NCBI RefSeq assembly: GCF_021403115.1
Contig: NZ_JAJSSH010000001.1
Span: 587,676-651,675 of the forward strand
Direction: 5' to 3'
Origin: Sphingobium sufflavum
GTDB taxonomy: Bacteria > Pseudomonadota > Alphaproteobacteria > Sphingomonadales > Sphingomonadaceae
Length of the DNA stretch: 64,000 bases
The position numbers were made by a program, and so were the translations under genes. Positions 35,648 to 44,502 of this stretch are shown piece after piece (position 1 is the stretch's first letter; every line of letters begins with the position of its first letter). The notes under the pieces are model-generated. The model had not been told where the DNA came from and ran no database searches. It worked only from the letters and a program-made list of their open reading frames with translations.

Positions 35648-35764
35648 TCTGGGCTGGACCGTCTGGTGGGCGATCGCGCCGTCAAAACGCCGATTTGCCG
35701 CTTCTTCTTCCCTTATCGCGTTTTTGGCGCTATGCGCCGCGCAATTGTCATCAATCGGAATATT

Positions 35765-36010
35765 ATGGCCAAAGAAGAACTTCTCGAAATGCGTGGACAG
35801 GTGGTTGAACTGCTGCCCAACGCCATGTTCCGCGTCCGCCTGGAAAACGACCATGAAATATTGGGTCATACGGCGGGCAAGATGCGTAAGAACCGCATCC
35901 GCGTGCTGGTGGGTGATGAGGTGCTGGTCGAACTGACCCCCTATGACCTGACCAAGGGCCGCATCACCTACCGCTATATGCCCGGACGTGGCGGACCGGG
36001 ACCGGCCTGA
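35765..36010 (+). CDS. infA: Translation initiation factor IF-1
   Basis: IF-1 occupies the ribosomal A site during initiation. The 81-residue OB-fold protein has the usual text: [48 protein letters not shown] (given here in two overlapping pieces of the same fold: [20 protein letters not shown]), and [13 protein letters not shown], with a short Gly/Pro tail. The ATG at 35765 is the family start. It heads the infA-maf-RNase-yacG order, with maf 11 bp downstream. Confidence 0.96.
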   Translation: MAKEELLEMRGQVVELLPNAMFRVRLENDHEILGHTAGKMRKNRIRVLVGDEVLVELTPYDLTKGRITYRYMPGRGGPGPA

Positions 36011-36021
36011 GCGCCGACCCG

Positions 36022-36633
36022 ATGAGTCAGTCTGACGGTGTCGGCCCCGCGCCTGCGGGGCGGCGCCTTATCCTTGCGTCCGCGTCTCCGCGCCGCCGGG
36101 ATCTCCTTGCCCAGATCGGCGTCACACCGGACGCCATCGACCCGGCCGACATCGACGAGACGCCCCGCAAGGCCGAGCTTCCCGCCGTCTATGCCGCGCG
36201 CATCGCGGCGGAGAAGGCGGCGGTCGTCGCCGCGCGCCATCCCGGCGCCGCGATCCTGTCCGGCGATACGGTTGTCGCGGTCGGTCGCCGCATCCTGCCC
36301 AAGGCGGAGGATGAGGCGACGGCCCGTGCCTGCCTGAAGCTGCTGTCGGGTCGCCGCCACCGCGTGCTGAGCGCGGTGACGCTGGTCGACGCGGCGGGCA
36401 TCGCCCGGCACCGCCTCTCCACCAGCATCGTGCTGTTCAAGCAACTCCACCCTGCCGAGATCGACGCCTATGCCGCGACTGGCGAATGGCATGGCAAGGC
36501 GGGCGGCTATGCCATCCAGGGACGGGCCGCCAGCCTGATCCTGTGGATGTCCGGCAGCCCCTCCGGCGTGATCGGCCTGCCCCTTTATGAAACCCGCGCC
36601 TTGTTGGCCGCCGCAGGACTGATCCATGGCTGA
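36022..36633 (+). CDS. Maf family nucleotide pyrophosphatase
   Basis: Maf proteins hydrolyse non-canonical or regular nucleoside triphosphates and are linked to division arrest. The 203-residue product has LILASASPRRRDLLAQIG (signature SxSPRR), the ILSGDTVVAVGRRILPKAED Asp/Lys block, SGRRHRVLSAVTL, and GKAGGYAIQGRAA. Subtype (YhdE or YceF) cannot be settled by eye, though the RRHRV and GYAIQG pattern favours the dTTPase/UTPase type. The last bases overlap the start of the RNase E/G-like gene. Confidence 0.9.
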   Translation: MSQSDGVGPAPAGRRLILASASPRRRDLLAQIGVTPDAIDPADIDETPRKAELPAVYAARIAAEKAAVVAARHPGAAILSGDTVVAVGRRILPKAEDEATARACLKLLSGRRHRVLSAVTLVDAAGIARHRLSTSIVLFKQLHPAEIDAYAATGEWHGKAGGYAIQGRAASLILWMSGSPSGVIGLPLYETRALLAAAGLIHG

Positions 36634-37651
36634 AGATTTCTCCATCCAGCAACAATGGCTTTACGAGGATGGCGTGGGCGAGGCGCGCGCCGCGCTCGTC
36701 GCCCATGGCAAGATATTGGAAGCGCAGATCGAACGCACGGTGGGCAATGCCCGCGCGGGCGCGATCGTGCAGGGCCGCCTTGTCGAGACGATTGTTCCCC
36801 GCAAGCGCGGCATCGCGCGGCTGGACGGCGGCGAGGAAGTGCTGATCGAACCCATCCCGCCCAAGGTGGCGGAAGGGTCCGTCGTGCTGGTCGAGATTTT
36901 CCGCGAGGCGATCCCGGAACATGGCCTGGGCGGCGTTCGCATGAAACGCGCCACCGGGCGCATCGCCGCCGGCGGGTCGAAGCCGACGCCTGCGCCGACA
37001 CTGCTGGAGCGTATTCAGGCGACCGGCATCCCCGGCCGCACCTGCCAGCCGCACGAGCCGGACTGGTTCGAGGAGCATGGCTGGTCCGAACTGCTCAGCG
37101 AGGCGATGACCGGCGAGGTCGTGCTGGAGGATGCCGCGCTGCGTATCTTCCCCACGCCCGCCATGACGCTGATCGACGTGGACGGCATCGCGCCGCCCGC
37201 GCAGCTCGGCCCCAAGGGCGCGAAATTGTCCGCGCAGGCGATTCGCCGCATGGGCATCACCGGCTCCATCGGCATCGACCTGCCGACCATGAACAACAAG
37301 GACGAGCGGCTGATCGCCGCCGCGCAGATCGACAAATATCTGTCCCAGCCGTTCGAGCGCACCGCGGTCAACGGCTTCGGTTTCGTCCAGATCATTCGTC
37401 GGCGGGAGCGCCAGTCGCTGATCGAGCTGCTGCGCGGCGACCCGGTGCTGGCCGGTGCGCTGGCCGCGCTGCGCATCGCGGAACGGCATGGCAATGGGGC
37501 AGGGGCCGTGACCCTGACCGTCGCTCCGCCGGTCGCGGGCCTCATCAAGAAGACGCCGGACTGGAAGGCGCTGCTGGAGCGGCGGCGCGGCGGCACGCTG
37601 ACGGTGGTGGCGGACGCCGCCCTGCCGCTAGAGGCGAGCCATGCCGCATAA
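36626..37651 (+). CDS. Short RNase E/G-family protein without the Zn-link
   Basis: The 341-residue product resembles the catalytic core of RNase E/G but is ~150 residues shorter than RNase G. It keeps an S1-like N-terminus (GAIVQGRLVETIVPRKRGIARLD, shown as GAIVQGRLVETIVP) and the metal-binding positions in TLIDVDG and GIDLPTMNNKDER, equivalent to the two Asp of RNase E. After these it has the small RRRERQSLIELL helix and then ends without the CPxCxG zinc-link. It overlaps maf by 8 nt and yacG by 11 nt, so the three are likely one transcript. Role in RNA decay or processing is inferred. Confidence 0.8.
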   Translation: MAEDFSIQQQWLYEDGVGEARAALVAHGKILEAQIERTVGNARAGAIVQGRLVETIVPRKRGIARLDGGEEVLIEPIPPKVAEGSVVLVEIFREAIPEHGLGGVRMKRATGRIAAGGSKPTPAPTLLERIQATGIPGRTCQPHEPDWFEEHGWSELLSEAMTGEVVLEDAALRIFPTPAMTLIDVDGIAPPAQLGPKGAKLSAQAIRRMGITGSIGIDLPTMNNKDERLIAAAQIDKYLSQPFERTAVNGFGFVQIIRRRERQSLIELLRGDPVLAGALAALRIAERHGNGAGAVTLTVAPPVAGLIKKTPDWKALLERRRGGTLTVVADAALPLEASHAA

Positions 37652-37823
37652 GCGCCATTGTCCCTTGTGCGCCAATCCCATCGACCCGGAATTTCGCCCC
37701 TTTTGCAGCCGGGGCTGCCGCGACCGCGACCTGCTCTCCTGGTTCGGCGAGCAATATCGCACGCCCGGCCGCCCGACCGACGAGGAAGCGGATTCCCTGC
37801 CTGCATCGGGCAATGATGATTAA
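37641..37823 (+). CDS. yacG: DNA gyrase inhibitor YacG
   Basis: YacG is a small zinc protein that in E. coli binds GyrB and blocks DNA binding. The 60-residue product has the four Cys ligands in CPLC and FCSRGC, followed by the family RDRDLLSWFGEQYR helix and an acidic tail. The ATG at 37641 overlaps the RNase E/G-like gene end by 11 nt. tRNA-Phe begins 93 bp downstream with its own promoter. Confidence 0.92.
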   Translation: MPHKRHCPLCANPIDPEFRPFCSRGCRDRDLLSWFGEQYRTPGRPTDEEADSLPASGNDD

Positions 37824-37838
37824 TTGACGCATTTGGGC

Positions 37839-37867
37839 TGGACAGGGGCTTAAACCCGCGACTATAG
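37839..37867 (+). promoter_or_regulatory. Candidate promoter of tRNA-Phe
   Basis: TGGACA at 37839-37844 and CTATAG at 37862-37867 are 17 bp apart. This leaves a leader of about 42 nt before the tRNA. The -10 is close to the alphaproteobacterial consensus. Confidence 0.6.
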
Positions 37868-37916
37868 GCAGCGCTCCTCATCGCGAGGCGGTCCAGCCGT
37901 TCCGGTCAAGGCCCGT

Positions 37917-37992
37917 GCCCGAGTAGCTCAGTTGGTAGAGCATGCGACTGAAAATCGCAGTGTCGGCGGTTCGACTCCGTCCTCGGGCACCA
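37917..37992 (+). tRNA. tRNA-Phe (GAA anticodon)
   Basis: A full cloverleaf is visible. The acceptor GCCCGAG (37917-37923) pairs perfectly with CTCGGGC (37982-37988). The D arm is GCTCAGTTGGTAGAGC, the anticodon stem TGCGA/TCGCA encloses CTGAAAA (anticodon GAA), and the T arm is GGCGG-TTCGACT-CCGTC. The discriminator is A and the CCA end is encoded (37990-37992). A broken tyrosine integrase lies immediately downstream, so this tRNA served as an integration site. Confidence 0.98.
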
Positions 37993-37995
37993 CTT
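37977..37995 (+). other. Candidate attL in the tRNA-Phe 3' end
   Basis: CCGTCC-TCGGG-CACCACTT, spanning the 3' end of the tRNA, is partly repeated at 39141-39158. It is the usual crossover position for P4-type integrases. Confidence 0.45.
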
Positions 37996-38158
37996 GTTCT
38001 CCTCAGGACGATCCAGAAAAATCCAGGCCATCTCGCAAGAATGGCGGATTTGCGCGGGTTTTTAACCCAGTGCGTGTCAGGACGTCCAGTTGCATCTCGC
38101 AACCTTTTAAGGCGAAACATGGTAGCTATTTTCCGGGGTACCCCAGAGGAGTTACCCT

Positions 38159-38910
38159 ATGCTGTCTGCGATGAAAGTGAACAACGCGAAGCCTGCCGAG
38201 CGTCCCTATAAAATCCTCGACGCGCGTGGCCTTTATATGATCATCATGCCCAACGGCGCGCGCTACTGGCGGGTCAATTACCGCTTCCAGAAAAAGCAGC
38301 GAACCCGTCGGCGGGCGTCTATCCCGACGTTTCACTGGCGCTCGCCCGTGAAAGACGCGACGAGATAAGGCGAATCCTTGCCACCGGCATGGACCCGTCG
38401 AGCAAGCGCAAGGTCGAGGCGGCCGAGGCATGCTTGCTTCAGACCGGCACGGTGGAACAGATCGCCGAGGAATATCTCGAGCGATTGAAGCTTCAAGGCC
38501 GGGCCGAAAAGGCGATCGAGAAGAACCGCTGGTTGCTGGAATATGTGCGGCCAACGCTCGGGCAGCGGATGATGCGGGACATATCGGCGCCCGAGATCCT
38601 GGAAGTCCTGCGCAAAGTCGAAGTCAGGGGGCGCCACGAGACAGCGAATCGGCTGCGCGGAACACTCAGCACTCTTTTCCGCTATGCCATCGCCACAGGC
38701 CGCGCTCAGCACGATCCTGCCAGTGATTTGCGTGGCGCGCTGATCACGCCCAAGGTCAAGCATAGGGCTGCGATTATCGGCGTCGAAAGCCTGAGGTGGC
38801 AAACTGCAAGTTTGCAGAAAAGTGGTGACCAAGGCCGGCCGCGTTTAGTGTGCTATTCCCAATTTGGATACTACGGCGGCGATAGCGGCGATGCACTATG
38901 GACGCTCTGA
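38159..38910 (+). pseudogene. Broken tyrosine integrase (P4/DUF4102 type)
   Basis: Residues from 38159 read as the arm-binding DUF4102 domain (NAKPAERPYKILDARGLYM, then NGARYWRVNYRF). Near 38315 the frame shifts; the next frame continues the same protein as GVYPDVSLALARERRDEI, GMDPSSK, and then the core-binding domain up to HDPASDLRGALITPKVKHRA at about 38770. The catalytic domain with the RHRY residues is missing; the remaining codons to 38910 are unrelated. The gene is thus frameshifted and 3'-truncated. Its place 167 bp after tRNA-Phe shows an island once integrated there. Confidence 0.9.
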
Positions 38911-39381
38911 ACCGCGTTTGGGAGGCTGCCTGACCAACATCCAAGGTCGATTTAAGGAAGAGGATGTAGGCAGTGATAGTATATATTGAGTATCTCAAAT
39001 AGTTTCATTATATTCCACATTGTTGATGATGGAACCGAACCGCCGAAATAAAAATATGTTGGCGGTACGTATTGATGGTAATGATTTTCACAAGTTAATT
39101 ATTGTAATTTAATATCAAATATTTGCGATAAATACTGTTTCCGTCCCCAGCACCACTTTCCTACCAATCTCTGGGAATGTCGCAAAGCCCGCACAACTCT
39201 GGCTTTTGTGCTGCCCTGCCCCGTCGGCACAGGGCCAGCCTGAGCAGCGCCTGACACCTTCCCCCTCATCGAAACGCCCGCAAATCCGTTACCCGGCCTT
39301 TCCTTGTCGGGCGCATTATTCTATGTAAAATCAAGAATAGGGTCGCGTCGCATATCATGTCCCAAGGCAGCGGAGCGCGCG
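38911..39381. other. AT-rich island remnant
   Basis: From about 38940 to 39140 the base composition drops sharply compared with the rest of the window, with long A/T runs and no coding frame. It ends at the possible att repeat (39141-39158), after which GC content rises again. About 220 bp of ordinary non-coding sequence then lead to the histidine kinase. Confidence 0.7.
39141..39158 (+). other. Candidate decayed attR
   Basis: CCGTCC-CCAG-CACCACTT resembles the tRNA-Phe 3' end (CCGTCC-TCGGG-CACCACTT): the two flanks are identical and the middle differs by substitutions and one missing base. It marks the edge of the AT-rich segment. Confidence 0.4.
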
Positions 39382-41190
39382 GTGTCCCAGCTATCCTTAT
39401 CCGACGGCCCGCCCGATTTCCGGTTCGAGGCTGTATTGACCGTCTTTTCGCGGTTGCCGGGTACGTTAATCGTCAGTTTTATCAATGCGTTACTGATCGT
39501 CCTCATGGTGGGACAGGGCAGTCTCTCCGCGAATAGTCTCGCCTGGCTGATCTGCGTCGGCATCGTCTCCGTGGGACGGGGCATTGCCGCGGCCCGGTTT
39601 CGCGTCGCGGCGGACCCGCGATCCGACATCAGCTTCTGGGTGCGGGTTTCGGTGCTGGGCGCCATCCTCTCCGGCATGTTGTGGGGGGTCGGGCCGATCT
39701 TTCCGATGACGCAGGCCACGTCTTCGCAATGGATATGGGCCTTTGTGATCGGCGGCAGTTGCGCGGGCGCGGCCTCGCTCCATGCCGCGCACCTGCCGAC
39801 CGCGCTGGGCTTCACCATCCCGGCGTTGCTGCCCTTTGCGCTGTCGCTGCTGTTGCAGGGCACGATGCAGAGCATGGCGGCGGCGGCGATGACCTTTGCC
39901 TTTCTGGGCGTCACCAGCTTTACCGCCATATCGTTCAGCCGCGATTTCCAGCGGACGCAGCTTCTGGGGGCGACCCTCGCCGCGCGCGCGCATGAACTCA
40001 ACGCGGCCAACGAACGGCTCAAGCGCGAGATCGGGGATCATAAGAGCACGTCGGAGGCGCTGTACCAGGCGCAGAAGATGGAGGCACTGGGCAGCCTGAC
40101 CGGCGGCTTCGCCCATGATTTCAACAATATATTGACGGTCATCATCAGCAATCTGGAGGCGATTTTGCTGAAATCGCCGCTGCATGGCACGCGCGCGCTG
40201 ACGACGTCGGCGATCATGGCGGCGGAGTCCGGCGCTGACCTCATCTCGCGCCTGCTCGCCTTTGCACGCAAGCAGACGTTGCAGGCCCAGTCGGGCGATC
40301 TCATCCGCATCGTGGAGGAGTTTCGGGCGCTGCTCCTGCACGCGGTCAGCGGCGACATCCGTATCGAATTCGACCTGTGCCCGTCCCCGGCGATGGCGAA
40401 TATCGACGCGGCGCAGTTTCAGGCGATGCTCCTCAACCTCGTGGTCAATGCGCGTGACGCGCTGCCCCATGGCGGCCTGATCCGGGTGACGGTGGCGGTG
40501 ACGGTGCTGGATGGGGACATGCCGGGCGGCATGGACGTGGCGCCGGGCCGCTTCGCCTCCATCTCCGTCAGGGACGATGGCGACGGCATGTCGCCCCAGA
40601 CTATAGAAAGGGCGTTCGAGCCCTTCTTCACCACCAAGGGGGAGGGACGGGGCAGCGGGCTGGGCCTGGCGCAGGTCTATGGCTTTGCGCGCCAGTCGGG
40701 CGGCTTCGCACGGATCGACAGCGTATTGGGGCAGGGGACCAACGTCACCCTCTTCATCCCGATCGTGGAGGGGGAGGCCGTCGTCGCGCCGGCGCAGGCG
40801 GTCGAGCGCCCGGCCCCGGCGGCCCGCGCGCCATTATCCATCCTGCTGGTCGATGACAGCCAGGCGGTGCTGAGCGCCCTGCGCGAAGGGCTGGCGGAGG
40901 AAAGCTGGACCATCGTCAGCGCGCGGGATGCGCTCTCGGCGCTGGACGCGGTGGGGGGCGGCGGCCGTTTCGACATCGTCATCACGGACATGGACATGCC
41001 CGGCGGCATGGGCGGCCATGCGCTCGCCACACAATTGCGGGACGATCATGGCCTGCCTGTGCTGCTGATGTCCGGTGTGCCGCTGGCGGCCGACGGGGGA
41101 GCGGGCGGTTTCGCCTTCATCGCCAAGCCGTTCCGCAAGCAGGCGCTGGTCGACATGGTGCACTCGGTCGTGCAGCGGGCGGGGCGCTGA
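39382..41190 (+). CDS. Membrane-bound hybrid sensor histidine kinase
   Basis: The ~602-residue protein has an N-terminal membrane region of about six helices (residues ~25-185) with no recognisable ligand domain, a coiled-coil linker, a HisKA domain with phosphoacceptor His245 in GGFAHDFNNIL, a HATPase domain (NLVVNARDALP, DDGDGM, FEPFFTTK, GSGLGLAQVYG), and a C-terminal receiver with Asp536 in VITDMDMPGG and Lys in FIAKPFRK. I take the GTG at 39382, which has GGAG upstream; a TTG at 39304 is possible. No response regulator gene is adjacent, so output is likely through the fused receiver or a remote partner. Confidence 0.88.
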   Translation: MSQLSLSDGPPDFRFEAVLTVFSRLPGTLIVSFINALLIVLMVGQGSLSANSLAWLICVGIVSVGRGIAAARFRVAADPRSDISFWVRVSVLGAILSGMLWGVGPIFPMTQATSSQWIWAFVIGGSCAGAASLHAAHLPTALGFTIPALLPFALSLLLQGTMQSMAAAAMTFAFLGVTSFTAISFSRDFQRTQLLGATLAARAHELNAANERLKREIGDHKSTSEALYQAQKMEALGSLTGGFAHDFNNILTVIISNLEAILLKSPLHGTRALTTSAIMAAESGADLISRLLAFARKQTLQAQSGDLIRIVEEFRALLLHAVSGDIRIEFDLCPSPAMANIDAAQFQAMLLNLVVNARDALPHGGLIRVTVAVTVLDGDMPGGMDVAPGRFASISVRDDGDGMSPQTIERAFEPFFTTKGEGRGSGLGLAQVYGFARQSGGFARIDSVLGQGTNVTLFIPIVEGEAVVAPAQAVERPAPAARAPLSILLVDDSQAVLSALREGLAEESWTIVSARDALSALDAVGGGGRFDIVITDMDMPGGMGGHALATQLRDDHGLPVLLMSGVPLAADGGAGGFAFIAKPFRKQALVDMVHSVVQRAGR

Positions 41191-41297
41191 CGGGCTGCGG
41201 AAGGGGTGGGTCGGGGTTACCGTGTCCGATCCGGCATCGTGTCCGGGCCTGCTCCCCGGCGATGGGGCAGCGACAGGCTGGCACGGCCCACTATCCG

Positions 41298-41309
41298 CCC
41301 CCCCCCCCC
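41298..41309. repeat. Homopolymer of 12 C
   Basis: A run of 12 cytosines lies in the 232-bp gap between the histidine kinase and the transglutaminase gene, 114 bp before the latter start. Such runs are prone to slippage. Confidence 0.9.
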
Positions 41310-41422
41310 TGAACGGGCGCCGGTCCGAACGTTCGTCATGCCCTTTACTGCCGCTCTATTGATCCTTCATCCTGTTGCACATAAGGAGCATTATCAGTTT
41401 TCAGGCGCGGCGGGGGTAGGTA

Positions 41423-44224
41423 ATGGGGCGATATTGTGCGGGTCTCGTCGGGCTGTTGCTGGCGACCACGGCGGCCCATGCCGGGGACGTGCCGCTATAC
41501 CAGCCCGCGCCCGCATGGGTGGCGAAGGCGGTGCTGGACCCCGCCGCATCGACCGCCGCCGATGCGCCGACCCGCCTGATCCATGACCAGCAACTGCGCA
41601 TCGAGGATGGCCGGCTGTGGGTCTATACCGATGTCGCCTCGCGCATCGCGTCGGCGGAGATGCTGGGGCAGCTCGCCACCCTGACCCAGCCGTGGATGCC
41701 CGACAAGGGCGACCTCATCATCCACGAGCTGCGGATCGTGCGGGCGGGGCAGGAGATCGACCTGCTGGCGGCGGGCAAGACGTTCACCGTGCTGCGCCGG
41801 GAACAGGGGCTGGAGCAGCGCCAGCTCACGGGCCTCCTGTCGGCCACGATGCCGGTGGAGGGGCTTCAGGTCGGTGACATACTGCGTATGCGCTATTCGA
41901 CGACGATCAGCGACGCGGCGCTGTCCGGCCATGTCCAATATCCGATGCCGCTGATGCCCGCGCCCATGCGGGTCGGCTTTGGCCGGGCGCGCATCCTGTG
42001 GGATGGCAAGAGCGGCCTGCGGTGGAAGGCGCAGGGCGACGGCATCGTGGCGAAGCCGGTGCAGAAGGGCGGCCTTACCGAACTGCTGATCCCCCTGCCG
42101 GTCGCCCGCCAGCCGGAGATGCCCGGCGACGCCCCGCCGCGTTTCCGCCGCCCGCCGCTGCTGGAACTGTCCACCTTCTCCGGCTGGGCGGATGTGTCGA
42201 AGGTGTTCGCGGCCCTCTACGCCACCGACGGCCTCATCCGGCCGGACGGCCCGCTGGCGGCGGAAGTCGCGGCGGTCAGGGTGGGCGCGACCCCGCTCGA
42301 CCGGGCGCAGATCGCGCTGCAACTGGTGCAGGACCGCATCCGCTATCTCCAGGTCGGCATGAACGGCGGCAATTATGTCCCCCAAAAGCCGGAGGAGACA
42401 TGGGCGCTGCGCTATGGCGACTGCAAGGCGAAGACGCTGCTGCTGCTCGCCCTGCTGCATGGCGCGGGGATAGAGGCGGAGGCGGTGCTGGCCAGTTCGC
42501 GGCTGGGCGACATGGTGCCGGATCGGCTGCCCAGCGCCGCCGCCTTCGACCATGTGCTGGTCCGCGCGGTGATCGACGGGCGCAGCCTGTGGCTCGACGG
42601 CACCGGCAATGGTGCGCGGATAGAGGATATTGGCGACACCCCCGCCTTTCGCCATGTCCTGCCGGTCCGGGCGGGCGGGGCGGAGCTGATGCCGCTGCCG
42701 ATGCAGGCGGATGCGCGCCCCGGCATGGACATCGCCATCGATGCAGACGAGAGCGGCAGCATCGACCTACCCAGCGCCTTCACCGCACGGATCGTGCTGC
42801 GCGGTCCCGGTGCGGCGGGTCTCGGCACCATGACCGGCCAGATGGACGCCCGCCAGCGCGACCGCATCCTGGGCGGCTTCTTCGACAGGTTCGTCGGCAA
42901 CGGCCACTATTCCTCCATCACCATGGTGGAGGACAAGGCGGCGGCCACCACCACCTTGACCGCGCGGGGCGTGCGCGACAGCCTGTGGACATGGCGGGAC
43001 AAGCGGATGAAGCGCCCCGCCACCCGGTCGCTGGGCGAAATCACCTTCAACCCCGACCGGACAAAGGCGATCTGGTCCGCCGTGCCGGTGGTGACGCCGG
43101 ACCCTCATGCGCTGCGTTTCACCCTGCGACTGCGCCTGCCCAATGGCGGCCGCGATTTCACCATCGAGGGGGAGGGGACGGTCGTCGACCGGGTCGCCGG
43201 GCGGGCGTTCAGCCGCTCCACCACGCTGGCCGACGGCGTCGTGACGGTGGAGGAGCGCCTCGACACTCTGGGCACGGAGATCCCCGCGAGCGACATTCCC
43301 GCCGAGCGTGACCGACTGGCGCGGGCCAGAACCCGCCTGCCCAGCATCGTCGCCCCGGCCAACGCCCTGCGCGCGTGGGACATGCGCGGCCGCGATCCGG
43401 CGGGCGCGACACAGGTCGCCGCGACGGAGGCGATCTATGCGACCGCCATCGCCGCGCTGGAGCCGGGCGATGCCAGCGCATGGATCGACCGGGCAAAGAT
43501 GCGGCGCAGCATCGGGGACCGCACCGGCGCGCTGGCCGACTTCGCCAGCGCCATTCGCGTCGCTCCGACCAGCGACAGCTATCGCCAGCGCGCCCGGCTG
43601 CTGCGCGATCTTGGCCGCCTGAAGGAGGCGCTGGCCGACGCGCAAAAGGCGCAGGCCCTCGACCCCTCGTCGGAGGGGGCCAATAATATCGCCGCCGAAC
43701 TGCTGGCGGAGACGGGCGACCTGCCCGGCGCGATGGCGCTGCTCGACCAGCGGATCGAGATCGGCGGGGAGGCGCGCGACCGCTACCGCCGGATGAAGGC
43801 CGATGTGATGGGCGAATTTGGCGATCCGGCGGCGGCGCTGGCGATCATGGACGATCTGATCGCGGAAAAGCCGGGCAGTCCCGTGCTGCTCAACATCCGC
43901 TGCTGGATCAAGGGCACGCGATCGGTGATGATCGACACCGCGCTCAAGGATTGCACCAGCGCCATCGAACTGAGCACGGACGCGCACAAGGCGCTGGACA
44001 GCCGCGCGCTCATCGGGTTCCGGCTGGGGCGCTATGAGGATGCCCTGGCCGACCTGAACGCGGTGCTGGCCGCGGTGCCGGGGTCGCAGGCCAGCCGCTA
44101 CCTGCGCGGCGTGGTGCTGGGCCGGCTGGGCCGGGCGCAAGACGGTGCGGTCGACTTGGCCATCGCACGGCACTTGTCGCCGCACATCGACACCGTCTAT
44201 GCGCGCTACGGCGTGCGACCGTGA
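41423..44224 (+). CDS. DUF3857/transglutaminase-like protein with C-terminal TPRs
   Basis: The 933-residue product has a signal peptide (cleavage near AHA-GD), so it acts in the periplasm or outside. Residues ~45-220 resemble DUF3857. A transglutaminase-like domain follows with the catalytic triad Cys334 (RYGDCKAKT), His377 (AFDHVLV) and Asp392 (LWLDGTG). Residues ~650-930 form about six TPR-like helical repeats (for example RTGALADFASAIRVAP, GRLKEALADAQKAQALDP, GRYEDALADLNAVLAAVPG). This architecture is common in sphingomonads; a role in cell-envelope or surface protein processing is plausible but unproven. The start follows GGGGGTAGG. Confidence 0.87.
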   Translation: MGRYCAGLVGLLLATTAAHAGDVPLYQPAPAWVAKAVLDPAASTAADAPTRLIHDQQLRIEDGRLWVYTDVASRIASAEMLGQLATLTQPWMPDKGDLIIHELRIVRAGQEIDLLAAGKTFTVLRREQGLEQRQLTGLLSATMPVEGLQVGDILRMRYSTTISDAALSGHVQYPMPLMPAPMRVGFGRARILWDGKSGLRWKAQGDGIVAKPVQKGGLTELLIPLPVARQPEMPGDAPPRFRRPPLLELSTFSGWADVSKVFAALYATDGLIRPDGPLAAEVAAVRVGATPLDRAQIALQLVQDRIRYLQVGMNGGNYVPQKPEETWALRYGDCKAKTLLLLALLHGAGIEAEAVLASSRLGDMVPDRLPSAAAFDHVLVRAVIDGRSLWLDGTGNGARIEDIGDTPAFRHVLPVRAGGAELMPLPMQADARPGMDIAIDADESGSIDLPSAFTARIVLRGPGAAGLGTMTGQMDARQRDRILGGFFDRFVGNGHYSSITMVEDKAAATTTLTARGVRDSLWTWRDKRMKRPATRSLGEITFNPDRTKAIWSAVPVVTPDPHALRFTLRLRLPNGGRDFTIEGEGTVVDRVAGRAFSRSTTLADGVVTVEERLDTLGTEIPASDIPAERDRLARARTRLPSIVAPANALRAWDMRGRDPAGATQVAATEAIYATAIAALEPGDASAWIDRAKMRRSIGDRTGALADFASAIRVAPTSDSYRQRARLLRDLGRLKEALADAQKAQALDPSSEGANNIAAELLAETGDLPGAMALLDQRIEIGGEARDRYRRMKADVMGEFGDPAAALAIMDDLIAEKPGSPVLLNIRCWIKGTRSVMIDTALKDCTSAIELSTDAHKALDSRALIGFRLGRYEDALADLNAVLAAVPGSQASRYLRGVVLGRLGRAQDGAVDLAIARHLSPHIDTVYARYGVRP

Positions 44225-44447
44225 GCGGCGGTGCGGTGCTGACCGACGAGAGGCGATGATTCAGGCCTGCGGTTGGGATTATGGCGAGGGTGGTTCCCCG
44301 GCCACGGACGCCGCCTTCCGATCCGCCGCCCCGCCGTGCCGACGACGAGGTGGGCAAGTCGCGACGAGGAACCAATCCGACACTCTCAGACATCACACCG
44401 TTCGTTCTGTTCACGCGGGTCACGCGCCTCGCTTGAACAGCGCCAAC

Positions 44448-44502
44448 GGAGAGGGGACACATGCTGCTAAGGGATGCCGCCCTGATCCGGCGTCCCCTCT
44501 CC
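44448..44502. terminator. Inverted repeat between convergent genes
   Basis: GGAGAGGGGAC (44448-44458) pairs with GTCCCCTCTCC (44492-44502) around a 33-nt loop that contains a smaller GCCG/CGGC hairpin. It directly abuts the stop of the MFS gene on the minus strand. There is no T run, so termination would be weak; mRNA 3'-end protection is another option. Confidence 0.45.

Noticed and set aside
33935..35869. Open frame of 644 codons antisense to bioD and bioA
   Set aside because: It runs opposite the intact bio operon with no start signal or domain; typical high-GC shadow.
44225..44502. Possible short gene or sRNA between the transglutaminase and MFS genes
   Set aside because: Only the inverted repeat is notable; no coding frame and no T-run terminator support a separate transcript.
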